Assembly (NCBI GenBank): GCA_964422205.1
Contig: CAYRAI010000001.1
Location: 1-64,000 of the forward strand
DNA from: CAZNYN01 sp964422205
Lineage (GTDB): Bacteria; Synergistota; Synergistia; Synergistales; Synergistaceae
Direction of reading: 5' to 3'
DNA: 64,000 nt
This document shows, piece by piece, positions 7,516 to 16,639 of this stretch (position 1 is its first letter; every line of letters starts with the position of its first letter). Below the pieces are notes generated by a model. It searched no databases. It saw only the letters and a list, made by a program, of their open reading frames with translations, and was not told the DNA's origin. The position numbers and the translations under genes were made by a program.

Positions 7516-8964
7516 ATGAAAACAACGACTTTTACGGCAACACATATACACGATAACGATACATTATTTTTAGGCAACGCAAAAGGCAAACATGACTCCT
7601 TTGTCGCTGTCACTGAGATGTTGTGTAATGAATTTCCAGAAACTCCGCTTGTTGTATTTGATTACGGCGGCAGCCTTTACGAAAAGTATGCTGGTTATGC
7701 GCTGCTTGCCGATTTTGCAAGCGAAGGCTCTGTAATTCCGGACTTACTGGAACCGTTTTTGTTTAATGACAGAATCGGCAGCAGCAGCGAAAATATTGCC
7801 TACACCCTGCGCCAGGCTGTCTATCAGGAGATTCGTTCTCGTGATGCAAACGACAAATTCTTTGATGATCTGGGTAAAGTGCTGACAGACAGGATGTTTA
7901 TCTACATGCTGGAGACAGAAAAGAATGTTTTGCGTAATTTGCTTTCTGCAGCGGATGAAAGTGATATTACAAAGATTACGCGGCGGCTTAACCTTTTCAA
8001 AATTTTTTGCCGTCAGCATCGCTATATTGAAACATTGATGACGAAAACAATCGGCGGAGAGAGCGATTTACTGCCTACTAAATACCGTTTACTTGAAGAA
8101 ATGAAAAAAAAGTCCTTTCTTACGCGTGAACACGCGCTTGCGAAATACATTTTCGACCACGAATTACGCTTCCAGAAAAACGGTGACAGGGAAGCGCCCG
8201 TACCTTTTGCCGACTTGCTCTATACAAAATCTGACAACACGAATACACAGCGTTGTATCAAAATGCAGGCGGACGCAAGCACGCTTGATTTTAGGGCACT
8301 TCTGACGATGCTGAGCCGCAATGAGCCGCTTTATCGTGAACTGCCGCCGCTTAAACTGCATCAATGGATTACAGGCGAAAAAATTATACCTCTTTATGTC
8401 TGCTCCTCCGGCAATGCACAAGCCGATTGCGGGATTGCGCCTCTTCTCATCTCGGCTGTCGGTGCATCCGTGCAAAGCGCAAAACGCGAAGCAATTATTA
8501 TAATTCCGGAACTGGATAAATGGGGATTGCTCAATCACCTGGATAAACTGCGTCAGCAGTGGCCGCATCTCCATTTTGCTTTTGCTTATGACAACTTTTC
8601 ACGTCTTGCTCTTGAGTCTCGTGCAGGAGAGGAGCATCTTTTGGAAACGCTCTTTTCCGCAAGCACGCAGCGCTTGTGGCATTCAACGGAAGAAGAGCGT
8701 CTTGCCAAGGCCTTTGCCTCATACGTCTCCGATGCCGATGTTATCTACCGTCCGCAGGATTTGAATGACGAACTGCGTATGATTGAAAAAGACGGCTCGG
8801 TGCGCTATACGGAACTGACAGCAAAAGAAGAAAGTATAGCGCATAAAAAACGAAACCGACTGCGCCGTCTCGGCAGTAAGAGCAAATTATGGCTGACGGA
8901 AGGTCTTGCAAAGCCGGAAAAATTGACACTGGCATCGCTGCTTGAGGAGGGAGAGAGCCTATGA
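7516..8964 (+). CDS. VirD4/TraG-like protein with degenerate P-loop (operon gene 1)
   Basis: This 482-residue soluble protein has no certain assignment. The order of motifs resembles type IV coupling proteins. A degenerate P-loop LFLGNAKGKHDS (about residues 17-28; the Ser/Thr after GK is His) is followed by PLVVFDYGGSLYEKYAGY (compare VVVxDPKGxLYExTAGY of VirD4/TraG). Near residue 330-350, AIIIIPELDKWGLL (compare Walker B LLDEFxNLG) is followed by HLHFAFAYDNFSRL (compare VLAxQSxxQL), and a C-terminal part corresponds to the TraG-D C domain. No transmembrane segment is seen. The first gene of a tight operon, it overlaps the AAA+ gene by ATGA. RBS TAGGTGGG precedes ATG 7516. Confidence 0.6.
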   Translation: MKTTTFTATHIHDNDTLFLGNAKGKHDSFVAVTEMLCNEFPETPLVVFDYGGSLYEKYAGYALLADFASEGSVIPDLLEPFLFNDRIGSSSENIAYTLRQAVYQEIRSRDANDKFFDDLGKVLTDRMFIYMLETEKNVLRNLLSAADESDITKITRRLNLFKIFCRQHRYIETLMTKTIGGESDLLPTKYRLLEEMKKKSFLTREHALAKYIFDHELRFQKNGDREAPVPFADLLYTKSDNTNTQRCIKMQADASTLDFRALLTMLSRNEPLYRELPPLKLHQWITGEKIIPLYVCSSGNAQADCGIAPLLISAVGASVQSAKREAIIIIPELDKWGLLNHLDKLRQQWPHLHFAFAYDNFSRLALESRAGEEHLLETLFSASTQRLWHSTEEERLAKAFASYVSDADVIYRPQDLNDELRMIEKDGSVRYTELTAKEESIAHKKRNRLRRLGSKSKLWLTEGLAKPEKLTLASLLEEGESL

Positions 8965-9788
8965 ACAGATCACGCAAACTGCCGCCGCTTTGTGCCAAAT
9001 ATGGGCGTGTGCTTGATGGCAGGACCAAAGGCATAGAACAAATTCTTGAAGATTTGCGTGCGCTTGACCGCATTGCCATAGCCCTTGCTTCCGAGGAGCA
9101 GAATAATGTCGCTCTTACAGGCCCCGCCGGCTGCGGTAAAACAACAACTGTGCAAAAACTAGCGGAAATGATCGGCGAAGGACGCTATCCTCGCCTTGCC
9201 GGGCGCAAAGTTTGTGAGCTGAATATCGATATCATCAATCAGGATAAGGGTAAACGCGATTTACTCTTTAAGCACATTCTCGACGAAGCCGAGTATTACG
9301 GCATCATCATTTATATTGATGAAGCGCATCGTCTGAGCGAAAATTTAGGCCCGACAAACCTCCTCAACACTCTCAAACCATATATCACAAGCGGCGGCAT
9401 CAGCATGTTGATTTCAACTACATCAGAAGAATTCAAACGCTATATCGCGCAGGACAGAGCTATGGAACGCCGCTTTCAAGCTGTTGAGCTGCGTGAACCG
9501 CCGCAGGATCGCGTAGCTGCTATCCTCGAAAAAGTAGCCGCTGTACGCTATCCTCTGACACAAATTCCAGGGGCGGCGATTAATGAAATTGTCCGTCTGG
9601 CGGCCCTCTGCTCGCCGCAGCGTTCAGAACCTGCCCGTTCGCTGGAATTGCTTCACTACACAGTCTCTGCCGTACAGCTCAATTTGCCTCGGCAGGAGTA
9701 CGCAGAAAAAATAACGGCGGCTGATGCAAGACGTGCGGCATCACTTAAGGCGGATGGTCTGCCGGAGGGAGACGACATCAATGCTTAA
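8961..9788 (+). CDS. Single-ring AAA+ ATPase of ClpA/ClpB D1 type (operon gene 2)
   Basis: The 275-residue protein has Walker A GPAGCGKTT (54-62), Walker B IIIYIDEAH (115-123), sensor-1 region LISTTSEEFKRYI (about 150-162) and arginine-finger segment DRAMERRFQAVEL (165-177). The succession T(T/L)xEEyrkYIexDxAxERRF matches the first AAA+ module of ClpA/ClpB, yet there is no N-domain, middle domain or second ring. The protein is predicted to be an ATP-driven remodeller or loader. It starts inside the stop of gene 1 (ATGA; RBS GGAGGGAGAG) and overlaps gene 3 by 8 nt, so the three products are probably made in fixed ratio and work together. Confidence 0.85.
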   Translation: MNRSRKLPPLCAKYGRVLDGRTKGIEQILEDLRALDRIAIALASEEQNNVALTGPAGCGKTTTVQKLAEMIGEGRYPRLAGRKVCELNIDIINQDKGKRDLLFKHILDEAEYYGIIIYIDEAHRLSENLGPTNLLNTLKPYITSGGISMLISTTSEEFKRYIAQDRAMERRFQAVELREPPQDRVAAILEKVAAVRYPLTQIPGAAINEIVRLAALCSPQRSEPARSLELLHYTVSAVQLNLPRQEYAEKITAADARRAASLKADGLPEGDDINA

Positions 9789-10356
9789 AGCAACCGTGCA
9801 TATTTATGAACGCTACAATCTGGATGACAGAGAAACAACGGCGGCAAACGCAAAAAAAACCCTTGAACAGCTGCACTGTGAATATCTTGAGGCGCTTTTT
9901 ACCTCCGCATGCCGTCAGCGGCTCGACATTTGGGATTTTACTCAGAAATTTATGGAAAGCGACTTTTCGCTCTGCCTTGACAAGGCAGAGATGATGCTGT
10001 CTATTGCCAAAGACGAATTATTCGGTAAATTTATGATCTTCTGTACACAAAATAAAATCACACTTGAAAAAGTAACGAACGAAAAAGCAAACATGCAGCA
10101 ATTCCGCACGCTTTCACCGGAGGGTAAATGGCTGGCAGCGCTATACAGCCGTTGGCATGCCACGACAGGAGAAGCAGGCTGTGAAATTGCAGAACGCGCT
10201 CATGCATCGCTATTAAAAAAAATCTGCAAAAAAGCACAAACACACAAAATAGATGACGTAGTGGCACTTTTACTGGAAAACTCTGCCATAGCGGCGCGAA
10301 TTGAGAGCTATGATTACAGGGAGCTTCAAAAACTTACAAAGCAACAGCGGGATTGA
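9781..10356 (+). CDS. Helical protein of unknown function (operon gene 3)
   Basis: The 191-residue protein is predicted almost all alpha-helical and charged, with short amphipathic stretches (TAANAKKTLEQLHCEYLEAL, ALYSRWHATTGEAG). It shows no recognised domain and no signal or membrane segment. The start at 9781 is chosen over 9724 because GGAGGGAG (9766-9773) lies 7 nt upstream and because it overlaps the end of the AAA+ gene by only 8 nt. It may be the substrate adaptor or structural partner of the ATPase; that is inference from context only. Confidence 0.7.
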   Translation: MLKATVHIYERYNLDDRETTAANAKKTLEQLHCEYLEALFTSACRQRLDIWDFTQKFMESDFSLCLDKAEMMLSIAKDELFGKFMIFCTQNKITLEKVTNEKANMQQFRTLSPEGKWLAALYSRWHATTGEAGCEIAERAHASLLKKICKKAQTHKIDDVVALLLENSAIAARIESYDYRELQKLTKQQRD

Positions 10357-10400
10357 CTCCTTAGCCGGCAGAATAGGCGAAAGCAATCCCGCATTTTTAC
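10347..10400 (+). terminator. Terminator of the three-gene AAA+ operon
   Basis: GCGGGATTG (10347-10355, overlapping the last codons of gene 3) pairs with CAATCCCGC (10385-10393), followed by ATTTTTA. The 29-nt loop is long but the stem is perfect, and a convergent gene ends at 10400. Confidence 0.6.
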
Positions 10401-10984
10401 TATACTTTGAGTTCAAATAATCCGTGTTTGCTGCAATATGCGTAGATATACCCACAGCCTCTTATAAAAAAGTATCCTGATGCCTCTTGCTCGGGATACA
10501 GCCTTATTATCTCCGATCTGTCAGATGTAATATAGGCCAGAAAGCGTATTGAGTGGTTCTTTGTCATTGGGTGCTTTAGAGTCACGTAAAATTCATCCTC
10601 GATATGTTCAGCGATAATCATATGCTCATCGTCCCGAGGCTCGGCTGTCTCTGGTATAAGACGTATTCCGCAGCAGGAAACTACACACTCTCCAGCGCTC
10701 CAAATGATATTGCCGCACACGGGGCAAATATACAATTTACTGCGGAGCATATTTGCAGAACGGTTTACGTTGGAAATATGCTCTCCCGCAAGTAGCTCGG
10801 TTAATGACACTCCAAGCGAAGCAGCCAACGGCTCCAAAAGCGAGATGTCCGGCAGGCCTCGTCCTGTCTCCCATTTTGATATGGTTTTATCACTGACACA
10901 TAATATGTCTGCAAGATCTTTTTGTGTGATACCCTTCTTTTCTCGCAATTGCCTGATAGTAATGCCTGTTACATAGTTATTCAT
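10400..10984 (-). CDS. XRE-family regulator fused to a desulfoferrodoxin-like domain
   Basis: The 194-residue protein begins with an XRE/Cro helix-turn-helix (TIRQLREKKGITQKDLADIL, CVSDKTISKWETGRGLPD). A linker with a zinc-ribbon-like YICPVCGNIIW...CVVSCCG follows, and the C-terminal part HPMTKNHSIRFLAYITSD to AYCSKHGLFEL resembles the superoxide reductase/desulfoferrodoxin fold (HxMxxxHxIxW; C..HGLW). It is probably a redox- or metal-responsive transcription factor. Start 10984 is chosen because GGAGAGTGAGAG lies 5-9 nt upstream on the minus strand; a start at 10999 is possible. Its targets are unknown; the divergent VOC gene at 11212 is the nearest. Confidence 0.75.
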   Translation of the reverse strand: MNNYVTGITIRQLREKKGITQKDLADILCVSDKTISKWETGRGLPDISLLEPLAASLGVSLTELLAGEHISNVNRSANMLRSKLYICPVCGNIIWSAGECVVSCCGIRLIPETAEPRDDEHMIIAEHIEDEFYVTLKHPMTKNHSIRFLAYITSDRSEIIRLYPEQEASGYFFIRGCGYIYAYCSKHGLFELKV

Positions 10985-11211
10985 GCTCTCACTCTCCATA
11001 CTTTGTTTAGTACGATAAAAGCATAGACTGTATTGGAATGTTTTACTACCTGCGCTGCGTAGAGTGTTATAAAACATCCGAAATTGCGGAACAGATACTG
11101 GCTACTATGTCTACAGCTGTTTACTGTAAGCAAGATTAACTTGTGCCATAATAAACTTTAAAGTACACTTTTTCAATTAACTGATTACTATACTGTATCG
11201 GAGTGATAGCA

Positions 11212-11601
11212 ATGAAGTTGGAAGGATTTGGAATCATGGTGAATGATATGGCTGTAATGGTTCGTTTTTACAGAGACGTTTTAGGATTTGAAATCAAAGA
11301 GGATGAGAACACTTCCAATGTTTACTTAGAAAAAGACGGAACTTTATTTTTGCTTTACAGGAAATCGGATTTTGAAAAAATGACCGACAGAAAATTTTCT
11401 TACGTGTCAGGGGTAAACGGTCATTATGAGATCGCATTGAGCGTCGCAGACTATGCGGAAGTAGATAAGAAATACCTAGAAATTACGGCATGCGGCGGGA
11501 AACCAATTATGGTTCCAACTACTGAGCCATGGGGGCAAAGAACGTGTTATATTGCAGATCCGGAGGGAAACTTGATAGAAATTGGCTCCTTCGCTAAGTG
11601 A
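11212..11601 (+). CDS. VOC/glyoxalase-family protein
   Basis: This 129-residue single-domain vicinal oxygen chelate protein contains two beta-alpha-beta-beta-beta modules. It begins GFGIMVNDMAVMVRFYRDVL, the standard module 1 entry, and ends with CYIADPEGNLIEIGSF, whose DPEGN.IE supplies the metal-ligand Glu. It could be a lactoylglutathione lyase-like enzyme or an antibiotic resistance-type binding protein; the substrate is not predictable. ATG 11212 has GGAG (11200-11203) 8 nt upstream, whereas the GTG at 11203 would overlap that ribosome site. Confidence 0.8.
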   Translation: MKLEGFGIMVNDMAVMVRFYRDVLGFEIKEDENTSNVYLEKDGTLFLLYRKSDFEKMTDRKFSYVSGVNGHYEIALSVADYAEVDKKYLEITACGGKPIMVPTTEPWGQRTCYIADPEGNLIEIGSFAK

Positions 11602-11674
11602 GAGGAATATAAGCAATAAGGTATGAGTTTAAGTATGGGCAAGAGAGCTTTTAACCCGGATTCGGTAAAATATT

Positions 11675-11947
11675 TTGTCTAAGAAACACTGTGGCCGGGG
11701 CTATGCGTCCCAAGGAGCGTCAGGATGTTTGGATTATGCTTTTGGCCGTTTGAAGTCCGACAAAGTAATAGCAGAGATACGACCGATGAATAGAGCATCT
11801 ATAAAAGTCGCGGAAAGAATCGAGATGAAAATCGAAGGCAGTTTTGATAAGGTATACAAAGACAAAGATATGCCCCATTTAATCTACAGCATAACAAAAT
11901 CTGAATACTTATCCTTGCATAAAGAGAGGGAGCTCAATGTCCTATAA
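11675..11947 (+). pseudogene. GNAT acetyltransferase, N-terminally truncated
   Basis: The readable 90 residues contain KKHCGRGYASQGASGCLDYA, the acetyl-CoA pyrophosphate-binding motif A region (RGxA-type; Gln/Arg-x-x-Gly-x-Gly/Ala degenerated). It is followed by VIAEIRPMNRASIKVAERIE and MKIEGSFDKVYKDKD, the end of a RimJ/RimL-like GNAT domain. The first ~90 residues are missing and the only starts are weak (TTG 11675). A stop precedes the homology. It is a broken gene; the next small ORF overlaps its 3' end. Confidence 0.65.
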
Positions 11948-12101
11948 TAAAAGTAATATGGTTTGCTACTGCGATGAAGTTACCGAGGACGATATAGCAT
12001 CAGCCATAAAAAGGGGAGCTAAAAGCGTGAAAGAAGTAGTAGAGATGACCGGAGCAATGACACACTGCAACTGCGCCGAAAAAAATCCTAAAAAAACCTG
12101 A
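11937..12101 (+). CDS. Small BFD-like [2Fe-2S]-binding protein
   Basis: The 54-residue protein reads SNMVCYCDEVTEDDIASAIK and then GAKSVKEVVEMTGAMTHCNC, the pattern of bacterioferritin-associated-ferredoxin-like domains. A CxC pair (C10, C12) is followed by a helix-turn-helix and a second pair near TGAxTxC (C44, C46). The second pair is CxC here rather than the usual CxxC. GAGAGGGAG just upstream gives a good ribosome site. It overlaps the end of the truncated GNAT frame by 11 nt. It probably handles electrons or iron. Confidence 0.6.
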   Translation: MSYNKSNMVCYCDEVTEDDIASAIKRGAKSVKEVVEMTGAMTHCNCAEKNPKKT

Positions 12102-12218
12102 TGCTACGCAGATATTGTTAACGTGTTTAACAATTACAGCAAGCTATAAACCGATATTGATACAACCATGCTATAATCTGAAAAGCCATACTTAAGTCTG
12201 GTAAGGGGAGTGCGCATA

Positions 12219-13475
12219 ATGGAAAATCAAAACGCAGCGGTCAACACCGAGGAGAATATTCCGCCTAAAAAAAACAATACTCTATTTTTAATAGCCTTAC
12301 TGATTATCATAGCAGGCGGGGCATATTGGTTCTGGAACTCAGAACAGCAGAAAAAAGCTGCGGCTCTAAAATCTACAGAAATGCCGCCTATGTCAGTCTC
12401 TGTTATGAAAGTAAAAAAGACTGATGTCCCAATAACATTTGAATATACCGGCAGAACAGCAGGCTACAAAGACGCTGAAATTCGAGCGCAAGTCAGCGGT
12501 GTTCTCATGTCTAAATCATACAAGGAAGGGCAGCGTGTCAGAGCGGGGCAGGTTCTTTTTAGGATAGACGCAGCACCTTACAGAGCCACACTCAGCAGAA
12601 ACAATGCCAACCTTAAGCAGAGCGAGGTTCAGATGAATCTTGCAAAAATCGAGTATGACAGAGTCTCCTCTCTTTATAAGAAAAATGCCGTGAGTAAAGC
12701 CGAATTTGACAGTGCTGAAGCTCAGTACAATGCGGCAGCGGCAAACAGAGATGCCGCAAAAGCAGCGGTAAGACAGGCACAGATTGATTTAAACTGGACA
12801 ACTGTCAGAGCGCCTATTTCCGGACTTAGCAGCAAAGAAGAGTTGTCAGTCGGAAACCTTATCTCTGTAGGGGAGATAATGACAAAAATAATTCAGCCCG
12901 ATCCTCTTTATGTGGATTTTTCGATACCGGCAGATGAGCACAGAATCATAGAAAATTTTAAGAATACCGGAGCGATAGTTACCGATAAAAAAGGTATCTC
13001 CGTAAAAATAGCCCTTGCAGACGGAACATTCCACAATGTTGAGGGAAAGATAAATTTTCAAGATCAGTTCGTAGACCCTTCGACAGCAACAATAAAGACA
13101 CGAGCTGTTTTTGACAATAAAAATAACTCTCTCTATCCTGGGCAGTTTGTAAGACTTTATCTTACAGGATATTCTGTTAAAAACGTTGCAGAAATACCAT
13201 TGCGAGCCACCTTACAGACATCTAACGCAACCATTGTCTACGTGCTTGACAGCAAAAATATGCCGATGTCACGCGCAATAACTATTATCCAACAAGTTGA
13301 TAACAACTGTTTGGTAGGCAAGGGACTTGAAAATGGCGATGTAATCATAACTGACGGGGTGGCAAAAGTAATGCCCGGCAAAGCAGTTAAAGTTATAGAT
13401 GCACCAAAACCTGAGAGTACGTCTGAAGATAAGAGCGAAACTGCACATACAAGCAACGATGCAGAGAAGAACTGA
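12219..13475 (+). CDS. RND efflux periplasmic adaptor (AcrA/MexA type)
   Basis: The 418-residue protein has an N-terminal signal-anchor (LFLIALLIIIAGGAYWFW, residues about 24-41) without a lipobox cysteine. It has the lipoyl/barrel-sandwich halves (GYKDAEIRAQVSGVLMSKSY and TVRAPISGLSSKEELSVGNL), an alpha-hairpin of about 70 residues between them, and a beta-barrel/MP-proximal C-terminal part. The protein bridges the inner-membrane pump to the outer-membrane channel. AAGGGGAG (12203-12210) lies 8 nt before ATG 12219. It is the first gene of a three-gene operon, 8 nt from the permease gene. Confidence 0.95.
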   Translation: MENQNAAVNTEENIPPKKNNTLFLIALLIIIAGGAYWFWNSEQQKKAAALKSTEMPPMSVSVMKVKKTDVPITFEYTGRTAGYKDAEIRAQVSGVLMSKSYKEGQRVRAGQVLFRIDAAPYRATLSRNNANLKQSEVQMNLAKIEYDRVSSLYKKNAVSKAEFDSAEAQYNAAAANRDAAKAAVRQAQIDLNWTTVRAPISGLSSKEELSVGNLISVGEIMTKIIQPDPLYVDFSIPADEHRIIENFKNTGAIVTDKKGISVKIALADGTFHNVEGKINFQDQFVDPSTATIKTRAVFDNKNNSLYPGQFVRLYLTGYSVKNVAEIPLRATLQTSNATIVYVLDSKNMPMSRAITIIQQVDNNCLVGKGLENGDVIITDGVAKVMPGKAVKVIDAPKPESTSEDKSETAHTSNDAEKN

Positions 13476-13483
13476 GGCGCAAT

Positions 13484-16400
13484 ATGTTTTCGTCAATATT
13501 TATTAAAAGACCGATACTTGCCACAGTATGCTCTATCGTTATAATGCTGGCAGGTATAGTGTCTATAGCCACATTGCCGATAGCGCAGTTCCCTGAGCTG
13601 GTTCCGCCTCAGGTAACTGTATCAGCGCAGTATCCCGGTGCCACTCCCGAGGTTATTGCCCAAGTTGTTGCTGCCCCTCTTGAAAGCCAGATAAACGGCG
13701 TCGACAACATGATTTATATGAATTCCGTCAGCAACGGGCAGGGCAACATGACCCTCACCGTTACTTTCGAACTTGGCACAGACCCTGACCAGGCCACTAT
13801 TAACGTAAACAACAGAGTTCAGATGGCAACTGCATCAATCCCCGAAGAAGTCCGTAAATACGGTATTATAGTGCAGAAGTCGTCACCTAATTTGCTTCTT
13901 ATAGCAACACTTTTGGCACCGGATAAGCGTTACGACACGACATACATGAGCAACTACGCTCTCCTTAATATAGTTGATGACCTTAAAAGAATCCCTGGCG
14001 TAAGCGAAGCAACAATTTATACTGCCCAGGATTACGCAATGCGTATATGGCTGAAGCCTGACAAGCTGACTAAACTGGACTTGGCTCCGTCGGACGTTAT
14101 TGCGGCGGTTAAAGATCAAAACAGCCAGTACGCGCTTGGCCGTTTCGGGGACTTTCCTACCAAGTCGGATCTTGAAAAAACTTATATCATGACCACAAAA
14201 GGACGCCTTACCACTCCGGAAGAATTTGAAGAAATCATCATCAAAGCCAATTCGGACGGCAGTAATGTATATCTTAGAGATGTGGCAAGGGTAGAGCTTG
14301 GAGCAAAGAGCTACAGCTTTATGGGACACCAGGGCACAGACCCCGCCGTACCTATAGGCATAACTCTCGCCCCTGGCGCCAACGCTATTAAGGTATGCGA
14401 CGAAGTAAGAGCACAGTTTAAAGAAGCCAGCAATACGTTCCCGGATGGCATGACATACGACATACCATACGACACAACCACATTTGTCCGTGTCTCCATC
14501 GAAGAAGTCGTAAAGACACTTTTTGAAGCTGTGCTTCTGGTATTCCTTGTTGTCTTCCTCTTCCTGCAGAACTGGAGAGCGACACTCATACCATGTCTTG
14601 CAGTTCCTGTCTCCATAATAGGTACATTCGCAGGGCTTAAGCTTTTCAATTTCTCCATCAACACACTGACACTTTTCGGTCTTGTGCTTGCAATCGGCAT
14701 CGTTGTCGACGACGCTATAGTTGTCTTGGAAAATGTAGACAGACACATGGAAAAAGGACTATCCCCGAAGGAAGCGTCTTTCAAGGCTATGGAGGAAGTA
14801 ACAGGTCCTGTTATTGCCATTGTTTTGGTACTTTCCTCTGTTTTTATTCCAATTGCATTTTTGGGAGGGCTCACGGGAGAACTTTACAAACAATTCGCCA
14901 TTACAATAGCGACATCGGTTGTAATTTCGGGCTTCGTGGCTCTTACACTTACCCCTGCAATGTGCTCGCTAATTCTGAAACCACACAGCGAAAAAAGTAA
15001 ATTTTTCCTGTTCAGATGGTTTAACTCATTCTTCGACTCTATGACAAACGCATATTCGGCGGGAGTACGCTTCTTCCTCAAACGTGCGTTTATTGTATGT
15101 ATAATATTCCTGCTCTTCCTCGGAGCGACTGTCAAGATGGCTCTTATGATACCGAGTTCCCTTGTCCCGGATGAAGACCAGGGCGTTATCTTGGCATCAA
15201 TGTCTCTTCCTGACGGTGCTTCATTAAATATGACGGAGAAGCTAACAAAAAAAGTATCCAATATAACCAAAGCCATGGATCAGATAAAGACATCGCTTGT
15301 CTTTACCGGATATAACATAATGGGTTCGGCAAACCAGTCTAACTATGGAGCCGCATTCATAACTCTTACCGACTGGGAAAAGAGAAACATACCCGGCAAA
15401 GACTCATTCTCTACAGCCAAAGAGCTTATGGGGCGCACTTGGGATATCCCCGACGGACAGGTTATAGTATTTAATCCGCCTGCAATCATAGGCATGAGTA
15501 CAACCGGAGGAGTTGAAGCTTACCTTCAGAACAGGGGAAGCGACACGCCCGAAGAGATGGACAAGCGCATACAAAAATATATACAAGAGGCAGACAAGCG
15601 CCCTGAAATAGCCAGTATAAGCACAACATATTCGACAAAAGTTCCGCAGTTATACGCTCATCTCGACAGAGAACGTGCTAAGGCCTTGAATGTCGATTTA
15701 AATGACGTATTCTCAACTATGGGCAGTATTTTCAGAAACTATTACGTCAATGACTTTGACAAAATGGGACGCACATTCCAAGTCCTCATTGCCGCGGATT
15801 CAGAGTACAGAGACAGACCGGAGGATTTGCGCTACACATTCGTCCGTTCAAAGAGCGGAAGCATGATTCCTCTACAGTCTCTTATTGAGCTGCGCGAAAT
15901 AACCGGGCCCGAAACAATGGAAAGATTCAACGCTTTCCCAGCAGCCAAAATTACGGGGACTCCTGCTTCAGGATACACTACGGGACAGACAATAAAAGCT
16001 ATGGAAGATGCGGCAAAAGCATCTCTTACGGAAGACTATACTTTGGCGTGGACAGGTTCCGCATATCAGGAAAAACAGACAGGTTCCGCAACGGCAATTG
16101 CATTCGCCCTTGGAATATTAATGGTCTTCCTTATATTGGCTGCACAGTATGAGAAGTGGAGTCTTCCCTTTGCAGTAGTCCTAGCTGTTCCATTCGCACT
16201 CTTCGGAGCATTTCTGGCAATTATGATGAGAGGGCTTTCAAACGACCTTTACTTCCAGGTTGCCCTTGTCACTCTTATCGGACTTGCGGCAAAGAATGCA
16301 ATCCTAATAGTTGAATTCGCAATTATGCAGCATGACAGCGGAATGACGTTAAAAGAAGCGGCGGCTTCGGCGGCTCACTTAAGGTTCAGACCCATATTGA

Positions 16401-16639
16401 TGACATCCTTGGCGTTTATCCTAGGATGTATGCCTCTGGCACTAAGCGTCGGAGCGGGAGCGGCGAGCCGTCACTCCATAGGCACCGGAATTGTTGGAGG
16501 AATGCTTGCTGCAACTGCAATAGCGATATTCTTTGTTCCAAGCTTCTTCTCCATGATAATGGGACTTACATCAAAAAATAAAGAGGAGTCTCAGAACCCT
16601 CCTCTTTCAGAAGACGGCACAAAAGCGGAGGTGAGGTAG
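13484..16639 (+). CDS. RND multidrug efflux permease (AcrB/HAE1 type)
   Basis: The 1051-residue inner-membrane pump has the full-length HAE1 layout. An N-terminal TM helix (FIKRPILATVCSIVIMLAG) leads to the PN1/PN2 periplasmic porter (PPQVTVSAQYPGATPEVI). TM4 follows with the proton-relay Asp pair (GLVLAIGIVVDDAIVVLENV), then the second porter domain, and the closing TM bundle contains AAQYEKWSLPFAVVLAVPFA and GLAAKNAILIVEFA. It exports hydrophobic or amphiphilic compounds at the expense of the proton gradient. Its stop codon TAG directly precedes the ATG of the channel gene, showing a single operon. Confidence 0.97.
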   Translation: MFSSIFIKRPILATVCSIVIMLAGIVSIATLPIAQFPELVPPQVTVSAQYPGATPEVIAQVVAAPLESQINGVDNMIYMNSVSNGQGNMTLTVTFELGTDPDQATINVNNRVQMATASIPEEVRKYGIIVQKSSPNLLLIATLLAPDKRYDTTYMSNYALLNIVDDLKRIPGVSEATIYTAQDYAMRIWLKPDKLTKLDLAPSDVIAAVKDQNSQYALGRFGDFPTKSDLEKTYIMTTKGRLTTPEEFEEIIIKANSDGSNVYLRDVARVELGAKSYSFMGHQGTDPAVPIGITLAPGANAIKVCDEVRAQFKEASNTFPDGMTYDIPYDTTTFVRVSIEEVVKTLFEAVLLVFLVVFLFLQNWRATLIPCLAVPVSIIGTFAGLKLFNFSINTLTLFGLVLAIGIVVDDAIVVLENVDRHMEKGLSPKEASFKAMEEVTGPVIAIVLVLSSVFIPIAFLGGLTGELYKQFAITIATSVVISGFVALTLTPAMCSLILKPHSEKSKFFLFRWFNSFFDSMTNAYSAGVRFFLKRAFIVCIIFLLFLGATVKMALMIPSSLVPDEDQGVILASMSLPDGASLNMTEKLTKKVSNITKAMDQIKTSLVFTGYNIMGSANQSNYGAAFITLTDWEKRNIPGKDSFSTAKELMGRTWDIPDGQVIVFNPPAIIGMSTTGGVEAYLQNRGSDTPEEMDKRIQKYIQEADKRPEIASISTTYSTKVPQLYAHLDRERAKALNVDLNDVFSTMGSIFRNYYVNDFDKMGRTFQVLIAADSEYRDRPEDLRYTFVRSKSGSMIPLQSLIELREITGPETMERFNAFPAAKITGTPASGYTTGQTIKAMEDAAKASLTEDYTLAWTGSAYQEKQTGSATAIAFALGILMVFLILAAQYEKWSLPFAVVLAVPFALFGAFLAIMMRGLSNDLYFQVALVTLIGLAAKNAILIVEFAIMQHDSGMTLKEAAASAAHLRFRPILMTSLAFILGCMPLALSVGAGAASRHSIGTGIVGGMLAATAIAIFFVPSFFSMIMGLTSKNKEESQNPPLSEDGTKAEVR

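Noticed and set aside
13883..14746. 287-codon minus-strand ORF opposite the RND permease
   Set aside because: Cys-, Tyr- and Arg-rich nonsense produced by the codon bias of the plus-strand gene.
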